Assembly (NCBI GenBank): GCA_001986395.2
Contig: MQVO02000008.1
Coordinates: forward strand, 434,001-498,000
Origin: Irpex lacteus
Lineage: Eukaryota; Basidiomycota; Agaricomycetes; Polyporales; Irpicaceae
Direction: 5' to 3'
DNA length: 64,000 nt
Numbering within the stretch: the first letter of the stretch is position 1; each line of letters starts with the position of its first letter. Positions 1 through 11,735 of the stretch are shown here, one piece after another. The translations under genes and the position numbers were made by a program. The notes under the pieces are model-generated. The model did no database searches. It had not been told where the DNA came from and saw nothing but the letters and a program-made list of their open reading frames with translations.

Positions 1-967
1 TTACTAGTAAACGTGTGAGGGAGGCAGAAGTCATGGTAGAGAACCTGATGGGGGTCAGTTTGGCTGATGAAACCTGTCCAATGCCTCCCCCGTATCGTTT
101 TATAGCAACAGTGAACGTGTTAGTAACAGCGGAGGATGAGCGCTAATTACTTGTGGATGCTGGAAGTTGCGTAGCGTGCAAAGAGGGGCTTGTTCGTAAC
201 CGAACGTACTTCCTTTCCACCAAGGGTCTGAGGTGTGTCACTAGTAGATCGCACGTTCGAACATCGTGTTGAAACCCAGCATTCAGTGAGGGCGACGGTG
301 TGGCACTGCGCTTCGCAAAGTAGATCCTTATAAATAAGACGCTGCTGTAGAGCTATTACACGACACGGAGGAGAACTTCTGAAAGACATACCAGGTTATT
401 TGTCCTCCGCGACAAACATTAGCGAGGAGCATGTCCGCCGAGGTGGATGGTTTCCGCGCAACAGGCTTGACCGTCTTGCACGATAGGCGTACATGGTTGT
501 TTCATTTCCGTCCGATGAAGGTTTGCGCATTTCCACATCTTGGCAGGATGTTGATAGCTCCGTCAGCAAACAGAGCTACTTACTGGCATTGCGCCAGCAC
601 TAACTTGCAAAATCTCATGAAATCAAACACCCTTCCCCGTAGCTTGGTCCTGTAACGGTGATAGTACTTACGCTCAAGAATAAATCAGGCCTCAGGAGTA
701 AGTATACCGCGTGACGTGAGAGTTTTGACATGCCAAAACGGGTCGACGCCACAAAGCTCTCGGTGATCCGGCTACTTCCGTTGCACGGCTCACCGGCAAG
801 CTCCTGGCCGGCCGCCACACGCGTACCGTGGTCCGTCCTTCGAACTCCAAACTTTCACTTCACCTTCGCATCAAGCTTCTTTCACCCACCTCTATCTCGT
901 TCCATTATCTAATCTACTACCTGCCAGCCACCTCCTACAGTAATATACTCGCGGGGCCCTACAACCC
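1..967. other. 5' flank without a supported gene
   Basis: I see no reading frame here with recognisable domains or a convincing exon chain. The short open frames on both strands have no family motifs. The last 150 bases are rich in C and T and probably serve as the promoter and 5' UTR of the tafazzin gene that begins at 968. Confidence 0.5.
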
Positions 968-2269
968 ATGTCAGAGATCCTCTCGCGTCTGACAGTCGGC
1001 GCGATCGGACTCACCTGCAAGACATTCCTCAACCTCGGGTACTGCTCTTCCGTCAAAGTTAGCGGGCTGGACCACCTGCGGCGCGCGTTGGAGGATGGGG
1101 AGAGGGAGAATGGGAGGGGTGTTATCACTGGTGTGTTTTCTGTGCTGTGAAGGAGTTTGGGACTGCGTGGCTTATGAGGTTGATTTGGAAGTTAGCAACC
1201 ATATATCTACGTAAGAGCCTCCACCACGCGATGACTCCTTACTACTAGTACTGAGGTGAAACGATATGGTAGCCTGGACGACCCCGTAACTTGGGGCATA
1301 CTCCCCGCCAGCTGGTACCTCAGCTCACGCACCACACGATGGACACTCGGCGCATCAGACATCATGTTCACCAACCCGTAAGCCTCTCCTCTCCTTCCCC
1401 CTCCACCTCCCACCTCCCCTTCCTCCCTCTCCCCTCTCCCCTCCCACCTCCCACCTGCACGTCACCCACCCTCTGACCAACACGCCCCGCCAGGTAGTCT
1501 ATTTTCAACATTCTTCCGCCAAGGCCAAGTCCTCGAGACCTTCCGCGGACGCGGGATATTCCAGCCTGCCATCGACTCTGCTATTTCGAAGCTGGACGGT
1601 GGGGAGTGGGTACATTTGTTTGGCGAGGGGAAGGTTAACCAGCCGGGTCTTGATGTTGGTGCGGGTGATAGAGAGCCGCGGTTGGCGAGGTTTAAGTGGG
1701 GCGTGTGAGTAGCTATGCTGGCTTTCTGTTGTCTTAAGATGGCTAACGCCAATTTGAATAGTGGACGGATCCTCATGGAAACACGCCGTCCGCCCATAAT
1801 CATACCAATGTGGCTCACCGGTACGCCTCGAACCTATCCCCCTCATCTCCCCCTCTTCCTCGCCACTTAATGTAGTACCACAAACATAGGATTCGACAAA
1901 CTAATGCCAGAAGGCCGCTCCTTCCCATACAAGTTCTTCCCCCGGCGCGGCGTCGCCCTTAGCGTCACCTTCGGCTCACCCATCCCGCTCTCCTCCCTCA
2001 AAACCGCTCTGAATCTGAACGCTCGACGAATACACGAGGATAAGCTGCCTTTGACTGGTGAACAGCGGCATAGCGGTATACTTGCGGCGGAGGGATGGGT
2101 AGGAGGGTCGGCGGAGGGCTGGGTAGGAGGGTCGGTGGGCGATAGGGACAGGGACAGGGCGGGCGATAGGGAGGGAAGGGAGGAAGAGGCGAGGATACGT
2201 AGTGCGGTTACTGCTGTGGTACACCGCGAGGTTGAGGCGCTTGGGCGGCGGGTGGCTCAAGCAACGTAG
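968..2269 (+). CDS. TAZ1: Tafazzin, monolysocardiolipin transacylase
   Basis: Six exons fit in phase: 968-1130, 1192-1210, 1273-1377, 1498-1704, 1762-1820 and 1890-2269, giving 310 residues. Tafazzins are mitochondrial phospholipid-lysophospholipid transacylases that remodel cardiolipin. The acyltransferase HX4D motif is split over tiny exon 2 and exon 3 (SNHIST then LDDP, His58 to Asp63). Downstream come the family signatures RWTLGASDIMFTN, the blocks around RGRGIFQPAID and WVHLFGEGKVNQ, LARFKWGVGRI and PIIIPMWLTGFDKLMPEGR. An in-frame stop lies ten codons before the chosen ATG, and the N-terminus SEILSRLTVGAIGLTCK is what the family usually has. Near the C-terminus is an unusual low-complexity insert with a duplicated AEGWVGGS and an Asp/Arg/Gly-rich run. 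I see no frameshift. Confidence 0.93.
1384..1478 (+). repeat. Pyrimidine-only tract inside tafazzin intron 3
   Basis: Most of this intron is an almost uninterrupted C/T run made of imperfect ctccc, cctcc and ccacctcc units. A similar but shorter tract fills LPMO intron 3 (about 3717-3772). Such homopurine/homopyrimidine runs can form triplex DNA and also act as very strong polypyrimidine tracts at 3' splice sites. Confidence 0.7.
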
Positions 2270-3130
2270 TCCACACCTAATCTTCGCCTAATCTAGTGCA
2301 CGCATCCTGATCTAGTGCTCGGTTTGCTTTCGTGGATTCAATTGCAAGCGGTAATGGAAAGTATAGTACTGAGGGAAGGGAGCTTCGGTGCGTGATGACA
2401 CGTGTAAGTACTAGCAACTCTGAATCCTGGGATGACTTTGGCCGTGTTTGCACGCCTCCGAGTAAAGGTGAGGGCACAACTTTCCCCTCTAGGTACAGTT
2501 TCGGCTGAAAGTGCTTAAATTTACTTATCTATCGATCTTCTAGGGTTGAGGAGTTCCCTACCCTGGCCGACGGCGTGCTTTACGGTGAACGACCCCCGCG
2601 CGCGATGTTCACGTCTCTTGCATTGTCCTCAGCCACTATGAGCGCTAAACTCCATACACAAACACGAAGCATTCCTTTGTGTTGTGTACGCCTGTTGCTC
2701 TCGGATCCGGAGACGATTTTAACTTTTATTGTGCTGTTCCGATCATATCAGTGCTCCCGGGAGAAGAAAGGAATCCAGGACAAGAAAAGAAGAAGCCCCG
2801 AAGCGAGGGACCTCGGGTAAAGGTTTATTGTCCTTTTTTGTCTTGGTTGCTGCAACTGGACAATGGATTTCTTGCTTGGGGAGATTCAGGTACCAGGCTG
2901 AATAGTCGCATGGGGAGTATAAAGGCCTTTCTTTGGCCATGCTGCTAAGTCCTCCATTCGACGTCCTCCCCCTTCCCCCTCGTCACCACCTTAAAGGTTC
3001 CCCTCCTCGCGTGAGGCTTCATTCTCTCCCTCGCTCACCCACTCTCCTTCTCCTTCTCTTCTACTCACGGCTCTTGAAGAGTCTTTCTCTTTCATACCTT
3101 TCTTTACGCTCACACTCAGACACATCAATC
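2270..3130. other. Tafazzin-LPMO intergenic region
   Basis: No gene is seen. The right half is the LPMO promoter: a TATA-like element at 2918-2923, followed from about 2950 to 3110 by C/T-rich sequence of the kind that surrounds transcription starts in strongly expressed fungal genes. Confidence 0.6.
2918..2923 (+). promoter_or_regulatory. TATA box candidate of the AA9 gene
   Basis: The element tataaa in the context gggagtataaaggcc lies about 210 bases before the LPMO start codon and just before a long C/T-rich stretch. Position and context fit a core promoter with a long 5' UTR. Confidence 0.45.
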
Positions 3131-4329
3131 ATGAAGACAATCGCAGCCATCGCGCTCTCCACACTCGCGCTCCTTCCCTACGTCTCCGCGCACGGATTCG
3201 TGAACAAACTCGTCGTCGACGGGAAGTCGTACGCGGGGAACGTGCCCAACGCTCAAACCAGTATGTCTCTTTCTTCTTTTTTTGAGTATCTCGCGGAAGA
3301 AGGAGCATGTGCTGAAAGATGTGGACAATGATAGACCCGAGCGTGATTCGCCAGATCAACTCCATCGATCCTGTCAAGGGCGCCAACAACAAGGACCTCA
3401 ACTGTGGACACAGCGCACAGAAGGCGTCGCTCGTCGCTGACGTTCAGCCCGGGAGCTCTCTGCAGTTCTTCTGGTTAGCTGGTGGAGGGCAGAACGTGAG
3501 TTAGCGTATTCTCAGTAGCGATGGATGAATGAATGAATGCTCACGGTGATTGTTGTACGATGTAGTGGCCGCATAACACTGGCCCGGTCATCACGTACAT
3601 GGGCTCCTGTGGAGATACGACAGCAGACAAATGCGACGCCGGGAATGTCAAGTGGTTCAAGATCGACGAAGTTGGCAAGCAAGCAGACGGGACCTGGGCT
3701 CAAGCTAACCTCAGTACGTCCCTCTCTCCTCCTCCCCTCCCTCTCCTCTCCCTCCCTCTCCTTCCCAACCACCATGCATACACTAACACCCCTCGCCTAC
3801 ACTAGTGTCAGGCAAACCAATCTCAGCGACCATCCCTCAAAACCTCGCCCCAGGCAACTACCTCATCCGGCACGAGATCATCGCCCTGCACCTCGCCACG
3901 AGCGTCGGCGGCGCAGAGTTCTACCCCTCCTGTGCACAGGTGAAGGTTGGCGGGAGCGGCACAGGCAGCCCGAAGGCGGCGGATTTGGTTGCGTTTCCGG
4001 GTGGGTACTCGGATGAGGATCCTGGTATTTTTGATCCTTCTGTAAGCATCCCCCTCTCCATTGTCCATGAACATGCCGATGCTGATACGCTGGAATAGGT
4101 CTTCGACGATAACGCCAAATACACTTTCCCCGGCCCACCTCTGGTCTCTCTCGCCGCCGGTAGTGCTGGTTCTTCTGGCTCCGCGGCTGGAGGCGTAGCG
4201 TCCGCACCATCTGCCTCTGCCTCTCCCGCTACTTCCGCACAAGCATCCGCTCCGTCGACGAGCAAGACATGCAAGTTGGGTCAGAAGAGGATGGTCAAGC
4301 GTCACAACGCCTTCGCCCGGTCTCATTGA
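3131..4329 (+). CDS. Secreted AA9 lytic polysaccharide monooxygenase
   Basis: Five exons (3131-3260, 3335-3495, 3566-3713, 3806-4041, 4099-4329) give 301 residues. AA9 enzymes are copper monooxygenases that cleave cellulose and related glucans outside the cell. A 20-residue signal peptide ending in VSA leaves His21 as the new N-terminus, the first copper ligand. The second ligand is His100 in NWPHNTGP, and the axial Tyr is Tyr186 in EFYPSC. The second-sphere His is His175 in ALHLA. The residue nine after it, normally Gln in AA9, is Glu184 here. After the catalytic domain comes a Ser/Ala/Gly-rich tail and a short basic end (KTCKLGQKRMVKRH); there is no CBM1. Introns are short and phases match throughout. 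Confidence 0.95.
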
Positions 4330-5647
4330 CGATCTCCTCCCTTGTTTTCGCATTAACGATCCCCTCCCCCTCCCTTATCCTCCTCATCCTCCCGCTCCTT
4401 GATGTGACGAATCTCTTCTTGGGCCTGGGATTATGCTTTCTCCCTCTTGTTAAGGGCGTTTTCACGCTCCCTTAGAAACCGGCTTTCACGCTCTCCTAGA
4501 ACAACTGCGCTAGACGCAGTACGATATGACGGCTCGACGCTGCTCATGATGGTTTTATGACTGTGTCACGAAACGTGTTGTTTTTACTTGCAATTGTAGC
4601 TCTAGTCAAGCTTCCGTATACTCTGCTTGGTGTAACGTATTTGCGTATTATTGGTGTTGTATTTGTTACTTATCGTTGATGATAATTGTCATTCTTTTGC
4701 TTTATGTGGGGTGATGCGTAAGTGAATGGGTGTATATTATGTGGTGTGCACTGTTCGATGATGGTGGTGCTTTACGAAGACGAACTCGTATTGGGAAATT
4801 CGAAAGCTTGAGGTACGTTCAACTGTCTCATAACGCACAAGCACATTTTGCATGGTACGGGCAAAAGTACAGCCAAAGTTGGGCTTGCCAGTGAGATTGC
4901 TCTCGGACACGTACTAGTATATGCGGAATACGGTTGTACCTACGTCCTCAAAAAGATGTGGTCGCAGGACGTGACGGTAAACACGAAAGATTGAGGACTC
5001 GGGGATTATGCGTCATGCTATGAGATACTTAGTTGACTACGTATACACGACTACATCGCGTTGTACTTATAGATCACACCTGTGCAACCAAATTAGCAAT
5101 GTGATGCATTACTATGAACAGGTTCTCTACATACCGCATACCCCACTGAATGGCGCACACCTGATTTAGATGTGCGCATTCCGCCTTCGCTTTCGCTGAT
5201 AGAGGTTTGCGGTCTGTAAAACTCGAGCGGTATGGATACAGCCGTAGGCTGTGGCGGGGTCAGACCACTGGCAGTGCTGCCGCCTGTCTCTAATTGCCTC
5301 CTAAGACGCCTTCGAGCGTTCAGAAGGGAGAAGAAAGAGACTGTATACACTGTGAAGATATCCAGAGTTATGCCTCAATTTTGCGGTGGTGGAGGTCAAA
5401 GACAGGGGAGCTGCCAGGGCGTTGGCAGTGCAAGACACAATGTGATCGCAATCGAGACATCGGCAGCTAGCTACGAAGAGAAGTAGGGAACTGGAAAGCG
5501 TAGTAGGGCTATTCATACGTGGTCAGAATAATTCAATATCATAATACGAACCAGGCTGATCATTGTCATAAGTTACATATGCCATAGTAGATAGTTCGAA
5601 TGTTCGTTGTTTCAACGAACAACCTTCATACCTTGCCAAGAAAAAAA
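4330..5647. other. Intergenic, no gene recognised
   Basis: This region lies between the 3' ends of the convergent LPMO and DUF6534 genes. No coding exon chain was found. At 4993-5018 there is an isolated relative of the 23-bp tandem repeat seen at 13322 (gactcggggatt followed by tgcgtcatg). Confidence 0.5.
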
Positions 5648-7757
5648 CTAGACCACATTCTGCTCGCCACCCTTGCTACTTTCTGCGTCCTCGGTTTTGG
5701 AGGCAGACGCGCCTTCCTCAGCGCTGTCGTTCTGAGTGCCTTCGATAGGGCGGAACTGGACAGGTCCCTCAGCCGACTGAGGGGTTCCCTATGCGGAAAG
5801 GCATGTCAGATTTGAGTAAGCGGGCAGTTTTATAAAGATGAGCTACTAACTAATGCAGAGAGTCGCACGACGTTCACGCTACGACGGTGCTTTTCCCCTT
5901 CGGAACGCACGTATGTGCGTGTATTGAGGGAGCATAAGAGGCTGTTACAGTAGAGCGGTGAATGTAGGAGGTAGAAGGAGATGTAGAGGTAATTGTTGGA
6001 ATAAACGTAGGCCTGTGCACGAGATTAGGAGTGTGCTCATTCCGCTCAGATCACGGAATTGTAGCTGCTCACAAGAACGCCGGTAATTACAGAAATGATT
6101 GCGGTCCAGAGACCAGTATTCACTATGGATCAATTAAAACCGAAATTGTAATGGAGTATCGCTACTACGCACCAGTGATCAGCGTGAGAGATCGTAGCAT
6201 CATGGTTGTGCTAATAGGAATTTGATGAGGGGAGCTTTAGCGTAAGCGACGGTGAGTCGAAGATGGCCTTACAGTACCTTTTCAGCCTTGGTACGTGAGA
6301 GAAAGATTTCCTCCACAAGAAATAACAGAGACAGAGCGCCAGCGCAAGGTCCTGGATGGCAATCAGTGAGAACGCCACCAATAACATCGGCTATATCGCG
6401 CGAGGTGCCAATGGATAGACTCCTTTTCAACTGCTGGGCTTCAATTTTCACTACGGTAGGACTTGCCTTGCGAAAACTAGCTGCAATCTTTGCAGCGGTT
6501 GTGACGTGCATACTAAGAATCAGTCAGCCATGTAACGTAGCTGTAGCTTGCTGGTTACTTGCTCAACAGCGAATATCGCTGGCCAAACTGTTTGAGTGCG
6601 ATGCGGATCAAAGAGTAGGTTATACAACTCACCCACGCCAGCGACTACTATACGACCCTGTTAGTAGTTCACATACAGCATATGACGTGACAAACCTAGG
6701 TCGAGAAATGTTCCAAAACCCTGTTCAATGTCAGCGGATTATCACAGGGAGAGGAGTGAGCCTCGATGCGAACCAATGCTGCATTGAGAATTCTGTTATG
6801 GCTGACTATAATGGATGTGAGTTCCTCAAACTCTTCGTGAGAGAAAGTTTCTCCTACATTTGTAAATCCTATAGGTAAAATAGCCTTTGACAGGGGTAGA
6901 AACAGACGTCTGCAACATAATTGTAAGCGCAGCATCATGTGAGTCTCCACAAGTGTTCTATCTCACCGTAAGGATTACAGAAATCTAGTTGGCATATGGA
7001 CAACTTTAGTGCATGCGCTACGTTTGCAAAACAGAGACATACAAGGTATTGGCTGATATGTTCCAAACTCAGTGACATGGTCTTAGACTGACGGAGGTAA
7101 AGACTTACACATTGATTGTGTCAGGTTTCAAGATACGCCCTGTAATAATATCCTCATACACTGGTATAGTTCAGCTATCCAAAACCTCTAGAATTCCCAT
7201 GCGCAACACATACCTGCCGACACAAGGAGACATTGGTGTGTAGTGTCCAGAACCCTGGTAATAATTATGGCCATTAAGACGCTAGTAAGAGAGGATAATA
7301 ACGAAGTATACTGGCCAGAGCGAAAGCACCTGAGCATGAAATATGACATAACGATGAATGACGTTAATCAGACGTAGTAATTTACGCACCAATATCTTTA
7401 ATGACATTCTATCGTTGTTATAACTGTTGCAAACGAGAATTCTCATAATGTATATCCAGAGTGCCGAAAGAGAGACTGACTTGACGAAATAGAGAAACCT
7501 AGCACATATGAGCGCACATCAACGAGATAGAGAGGGTTGATAGTAGTAAGTCTAACAGAGACTCACGTTTGCATGCAGGTTATCCCTAATCGATTGCGGG
7601 TTATTTAGGTAGGTAGCCGTAAGAACCGTTGCTTAGAACGAACAGCGTCTGTGTACTCACCCCAGAAAGCCATCGACAGATTTACGAAGACAGACTGTAC
7701 TCCATAGTAGAGGTTCAAGGGTACCGATGGTGCACATGGCGGAGGTAGCAAAGACAT
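5648..7757 (-). CDS. DUF6534 membrane protein, copy A
   Basis: This is a multi-exon minus-strand gene. The start at 7757 gives MSLLPPPCAPSVPLNLYYG and SMAFWG, typical of the front of DUF6534 proteins, a large family of predicted seven-helix membrane proteins in basidiomycetes with no known role. Later exons encode DLALALCLCYFLWR, NTGLWTAIISVITGVL and a block with LYISFY and SPLYCNSLLCSLNTRTYVR, the usual final helices and NxR tail. The hydrophilic C-terminus (GPVQFRPIEGTQNDSAEEGAS) ends at 5648. I resolved the outer exons but not all of the middle ones. It is the sister of the gene at 8679-10791, with the same order and similar flanks, so this is a tandem duplication. No break was seen in the exons I could read. 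Confidence 0.75.
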
Positions 7758-8678
7758 GGTGACAATTGAACCTTTTGGCGAGCCTAGTTTTAATACCCGT
7801 TTGGCCTTGGTGACGCGCGCTGCGTACTGTCGTAAGTGGATTCTTCTTTATCTTCAGATCATGATACATGATCAAAACCTGAGACACATTACCGGCACCT
7901 GTTCTCCTTCCTTCTTCATGACCAGCTGTTCATTTCAATGCACTGCTTATGGTATCCGATAGAAAGACTCGGAGGTTCTATGCACAGGTTGACAATTCAG
8001 AACCACGATACCGGCGGTATCTCTTGATGACACAGAGCAGGTGATGATATCAAACACGGAAGTCGAAGGATGTGTGACTAGATGACCATTTATCAGACTG
8101 GATACCAGTGATCAGATAGTAGCGGTACTCATCTAGAACTGATATGTGGTGACAAACGCACGTATACGCAGCGGGCCCACAAAGCCCGTGTTCAGGCTGT
8201 AGTAAGGTTTGCGATTCTCGGTCGCTGAAGAAACAAAAGCTGAAAGATCGATATGGCAGCTTTAGTTGACGAGAACTGCTATTTTGGTGGATAAAAAACA
8301 GCGTAGCGTGCACTGTATTTGAGAAGTTGGGACCACCGAAAGGGCAAGAGGTTAGCAATCAATTCCCTTCCGTCTCACCGCCTCTGCCGGCGTGGGCAAT
8401 ACGCACCTGGCATTTAAGAGGAGACCAAAGTTCATATTTCGAATACAGAGTACTGAAACCTGCAAGGAACTTGTATTTTGATGATCCGATTCATTAGTGC
8501 AACACAACCTCGTACGATAGCATGACACACACCTTTAGATACACGCTCATTTTAGAAAGATTGAGGATTCAGTAACATGGTACGAACCCGGACAATCACT
8601 GGCATAGGTGACATATTCCATAGTACATCGACCGAACGTCCGTTGTACACACGAAGACCATCATATATTTGCCGAACA
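7758..8678. other. Spacer between the two DUF6534 genes
   Basis: It holds the presumed promoter of copy A and the 3' flank of copy B. The 3' flanks of the two copies (about 5540-5640 and 8575-8670) are still recognisably alike. A stretch at 7966-7988 (gactcggaggttctatgcac) resembles the 23-bp repeat unit at 13322. Confidence 0.5.
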
Positions 8679-10791
8679 TTAGATCGCATACTGCACAACG
8701 CCCTTAGCACTGGCACTTTCTGCGTCCTCTGTTTGGGAGGTGGACGCGCCTGTCTCAGCGCTGTCACTCTGAGTGACTTTGATAGGGCGAAATCGAACAG
8801 GTCCTTCGGTCAACTGACAGGTTCCCTGTGTGGAGAGGTATGTAAGATGTGAGCATGTTGGTATTTTCACATGGACCAACTACTGACCAATGCCTCGAGC
8901 CGCACGACGTTCGCGCTGCGGCGGTGCTTGTCCCCTTCGGACCGTACGTATGTGCGTGTATTGAGGGAGCATAAGAGGCTGTTACAGTACAGCGGAGACA
9001 GGAGGAAGTAGAATGAGATGTAAAGGTAGTTTGCCGGGTAGATGAAAGCCTGTGGAAATCGTTGAGTGCGTTCAACCAGTCAGGAGGAATGCAAAGACTC
9101 ACAAGAGTCGCGGTGATGACAGCAATTGCAGCAGTCCAGAAACCGGTATTCACTGTAGAAATTTAGAGATGTAACATCCGGAAGTGTTGGAGATGGCTAT
9201 ACGTACATGTGATGAATGTTAGAGTTTGTAGCATCGCGCCAGTGCTGTGTGTTTGTAAACGCCAGTTTGGTTCAGTTCGGGATCTTAGCCAAGAAGAACT
9301 ATACCTCTTAGTCCGTGCTCCCATGGTGAAATACGTGCTCCATAAGAAATAACAGAGGAAGAAGGCGAGTGCAATGTCCAGGATAGCACTAAGCGTAAAG
9401 TGCACCAAGATGAGGTACTACAGGCACGAAGGAGAGACATGAATTTTTTCACGCCACTCTGGTCATATGAGTATAGAACTCACCTTGCTGACATTGGTCG
9501 TGACTTGTGTGGCCGTTTTATCGCTTATACTAGAGCGAAAGTCAGTCGTAGTGCATGGGCGTCCAAGCCCTTTTGGCTACGTACTCAACAGCGAATAATG
9601 CTTCGAAATCATTTCTCATCAACACACATCCAATTGCTAGCCGAGCTACTCACCGACGCCGCCGACTGAACGAGATCGAATTTACCGGTAAGTGCTGTTT
9701 CTAAGTCCTGCAGGAGTACAGGACGCGACAAACCTAGCTGCAGAAATATTCCAAAAACCTGTTCTTCGTTAGTACGAGCACAAAATAAAGCACGGCAGAA
9801 ACCGACTAACCAGAGCTCCGGTGATGATTTTGCTGTGGCTGACTGCAATGAATAAGCATGAGACTGATGGAACAACTCGAGGATAGGGAACTCCCACATC
9901 TATGAATTCTGTATGCGAAATATGCCTGTGTAGGGACAGAAACAGCCGTCTGTGGTAAGCGTGAGCTCGATGGGTTCGCTTGAGCCAGCCGAATTGATAG
10001 GACTCACTGTGAAGAATATCGATGTCTGAGTGGCAAGTGGTCAGCTCACTAGACTTTAACAGGCTATGATTACAAGATGGAGACTAACAAGATATTCCCT
10101 GATGAATCGCGGACTCAGTATCGTATTCAGGAGCTACGGCAGTTGAGAAGTAACCTACGGGCTAGTGTAACTAGGATCGATGGTGTCGCCCGCAACAATA
10201 GCCGTGTACTCTGAAGTAAGTTAGCCGTCTGGATAAATGACTCTGATGAGAGAATGTATGACATACGGCCTGAGATGAGGAGGCATTGGTGCGTGGTGTT
10301 CATAATCCTAGATATGTGACGCTATGGCCTTAGCACAGTGCAATATGCACTTACCAGAGCCAAAGAACCTGTGCATTAGGCGTCATAAGCTCGAGGATTG
10401 ATTGATCAGCGTGCAATACGCACCAGTGCTTTCGTAGCCAATGTATCGGTAGGGTAGCTGTAGTAGACGAGAGTTAATTGACGTCAATTCCACATAGCCA
10501 CTGTCTAAACGTTGAAGCTGGGCGCACTTGATAAAGAATAGAAAACTAGAGTGCCATTGCGTTTAGCACATGCGGGATCAGAATGAGCAAATACGAAATA
10601 CTCACGTTTGAGTGCAAGTGATTCCTGATCAAAATGTAGAATTACGCATCAGTTGTGCATCTATAAGAATGGACAAGAGGGGATGTCGCGTACTCACCCC
10701 AAAAGGCCATAGTAAAGTTGATAGAAACGGACTCTGCCCCATAATAGAGGTTCATGGGAACCGGTGGTGCGCAGGGTTGAGGTAGCGACAT
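8679..10791 (-). CDS. DUF6534 membrane protein, copy B
   Basis: Exon 1 (10698-10791) encodes MSLPQPCAPPVPMNLYYGAE and TMAFWG. The next exons join in phase to read GITCTQTFLFFINYPTDTLA, a hallmark of DUF6534 proteins, followed by WIMNTTHQCLLIS, SVPTQAYFAYRI, KIITGAL, LVQSAAS, ILDIALAFFLCYFLWS and NTGFWTAAIAVITATL, then a block with LYISFYFLLSPLYCNSLLC. This is the expected seven-helix pattern with short cytosolic ends. The C-terminal tail (GPVRFRPIKVTQSDSAETGA) parallels that of copy A. Some internal splice sites remain uncertain, but every conserved block is open, so I call it intact. The function of the family is unknown; a role as receptor or sensor is only a guess. Confidence 0.8.
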
Positions 10792-11735
10792 GGCAATCTG
10801 CTTCCGATAGCTACAACCTGCTACGAGCTGATAAGCTGCCGCCTTTGATCGCTTATATCTCCTTTATACCATGGCAAGTAGTGTTGGGAAATCATATGCC
10901 GGCCGAGTTCTGCGTTCATCTTTGTGCGTCAAATCCAAGCTTCAAGGGTGGCAACACCCTTTTGCGGCTTCGCTATTCTTCGGGGTCTGCTCTAAGCCAC
11001 TTCTTCCTATGGACACCGCGTTTGGACGAAGCAGATTACAGCGAAACTTGAAGGAAGTCAGAGTTTGAGTTGACGAGATCTATCATAAGAGCAGAGTTAT
11101 GATTGGGCAGCTCCATCTGTCTGAGGCCAAGATACAGTGCAGTATCAAAAATAAAGTTTCAATACATAGCACGTACCACTTCCAACTTCTATCGAGTCAT
11201 GATCATATGAAAGATCGAAGACGGAGCATGAGTTGACGAGAGCAGTCGACATATAACATAGTCAAGCATCGCACGTCAGACCCGTATGTACAGATATCTG
11301 TATCAGAGTGTTTATGATTGATTGGTAGCACAAGAAGCAATGAGAGATGGGTTGTGTCCCGTCACAATTAAAACTTGAACCTACTTGAACGTGCTCGGAG
11401 GGTGGCGGAGAGTCGGAGATGCTATAGACGCCCATGGAAGGCAGATTTATTCCGGTTTAGGCAATGCTGCAGCAAGAGGCCGAACACGGCGACGCTCGAA
11501 CATCGGTGCGAAGTTGTCGAAATACCGGTTTACGTCCCCACTCACTGGCAAATTCCAACCATGGCCAACCTCTGGCCGGGCTTGCCGTCAACAGTATCAG
11601 CCCAATGGAAGTAGTTTTCCCGCGGCTGTACGCCTCCTGCGAAATCCTCTCTTTGAAGTTCCGGCGAGGCAACAACTCTACGTAAAACATCGACGCAGAT
11701 TCGAACAGGCCCCCACAAGACCTCACCCCGTCAAG
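10792..11735. other. Divergent promoter region, DUF6534 B / SDR
   Basis: This is the only divergent promoter of the left part of the window. It carries a minus-strand TATA element at 10863-10868. Open frames that run into the SDR start from the left (from about 11375) have no family similarity and are probably 5' UTR. Confidence 0.5.
10863..10868 (-). promoter_or_regulatory. TATA box candidate of DUF6534 copy B
   Basis: Read on the minus strand the sequence is ggtataaagg, 72 bases before the ATG at 10791, a normal distance for a fungal core promoter. Confidence 0.5.

Noticed and set aside
8679..10791. DUF6534 copy B as a decayed pseudogene, because its frames are very short
   Set aside because: Joining exons at GT-AG sites gives continuous conserved blocks such as GITCTQTFLFFINYPTDTLA, so the short frames are due to many small exons.
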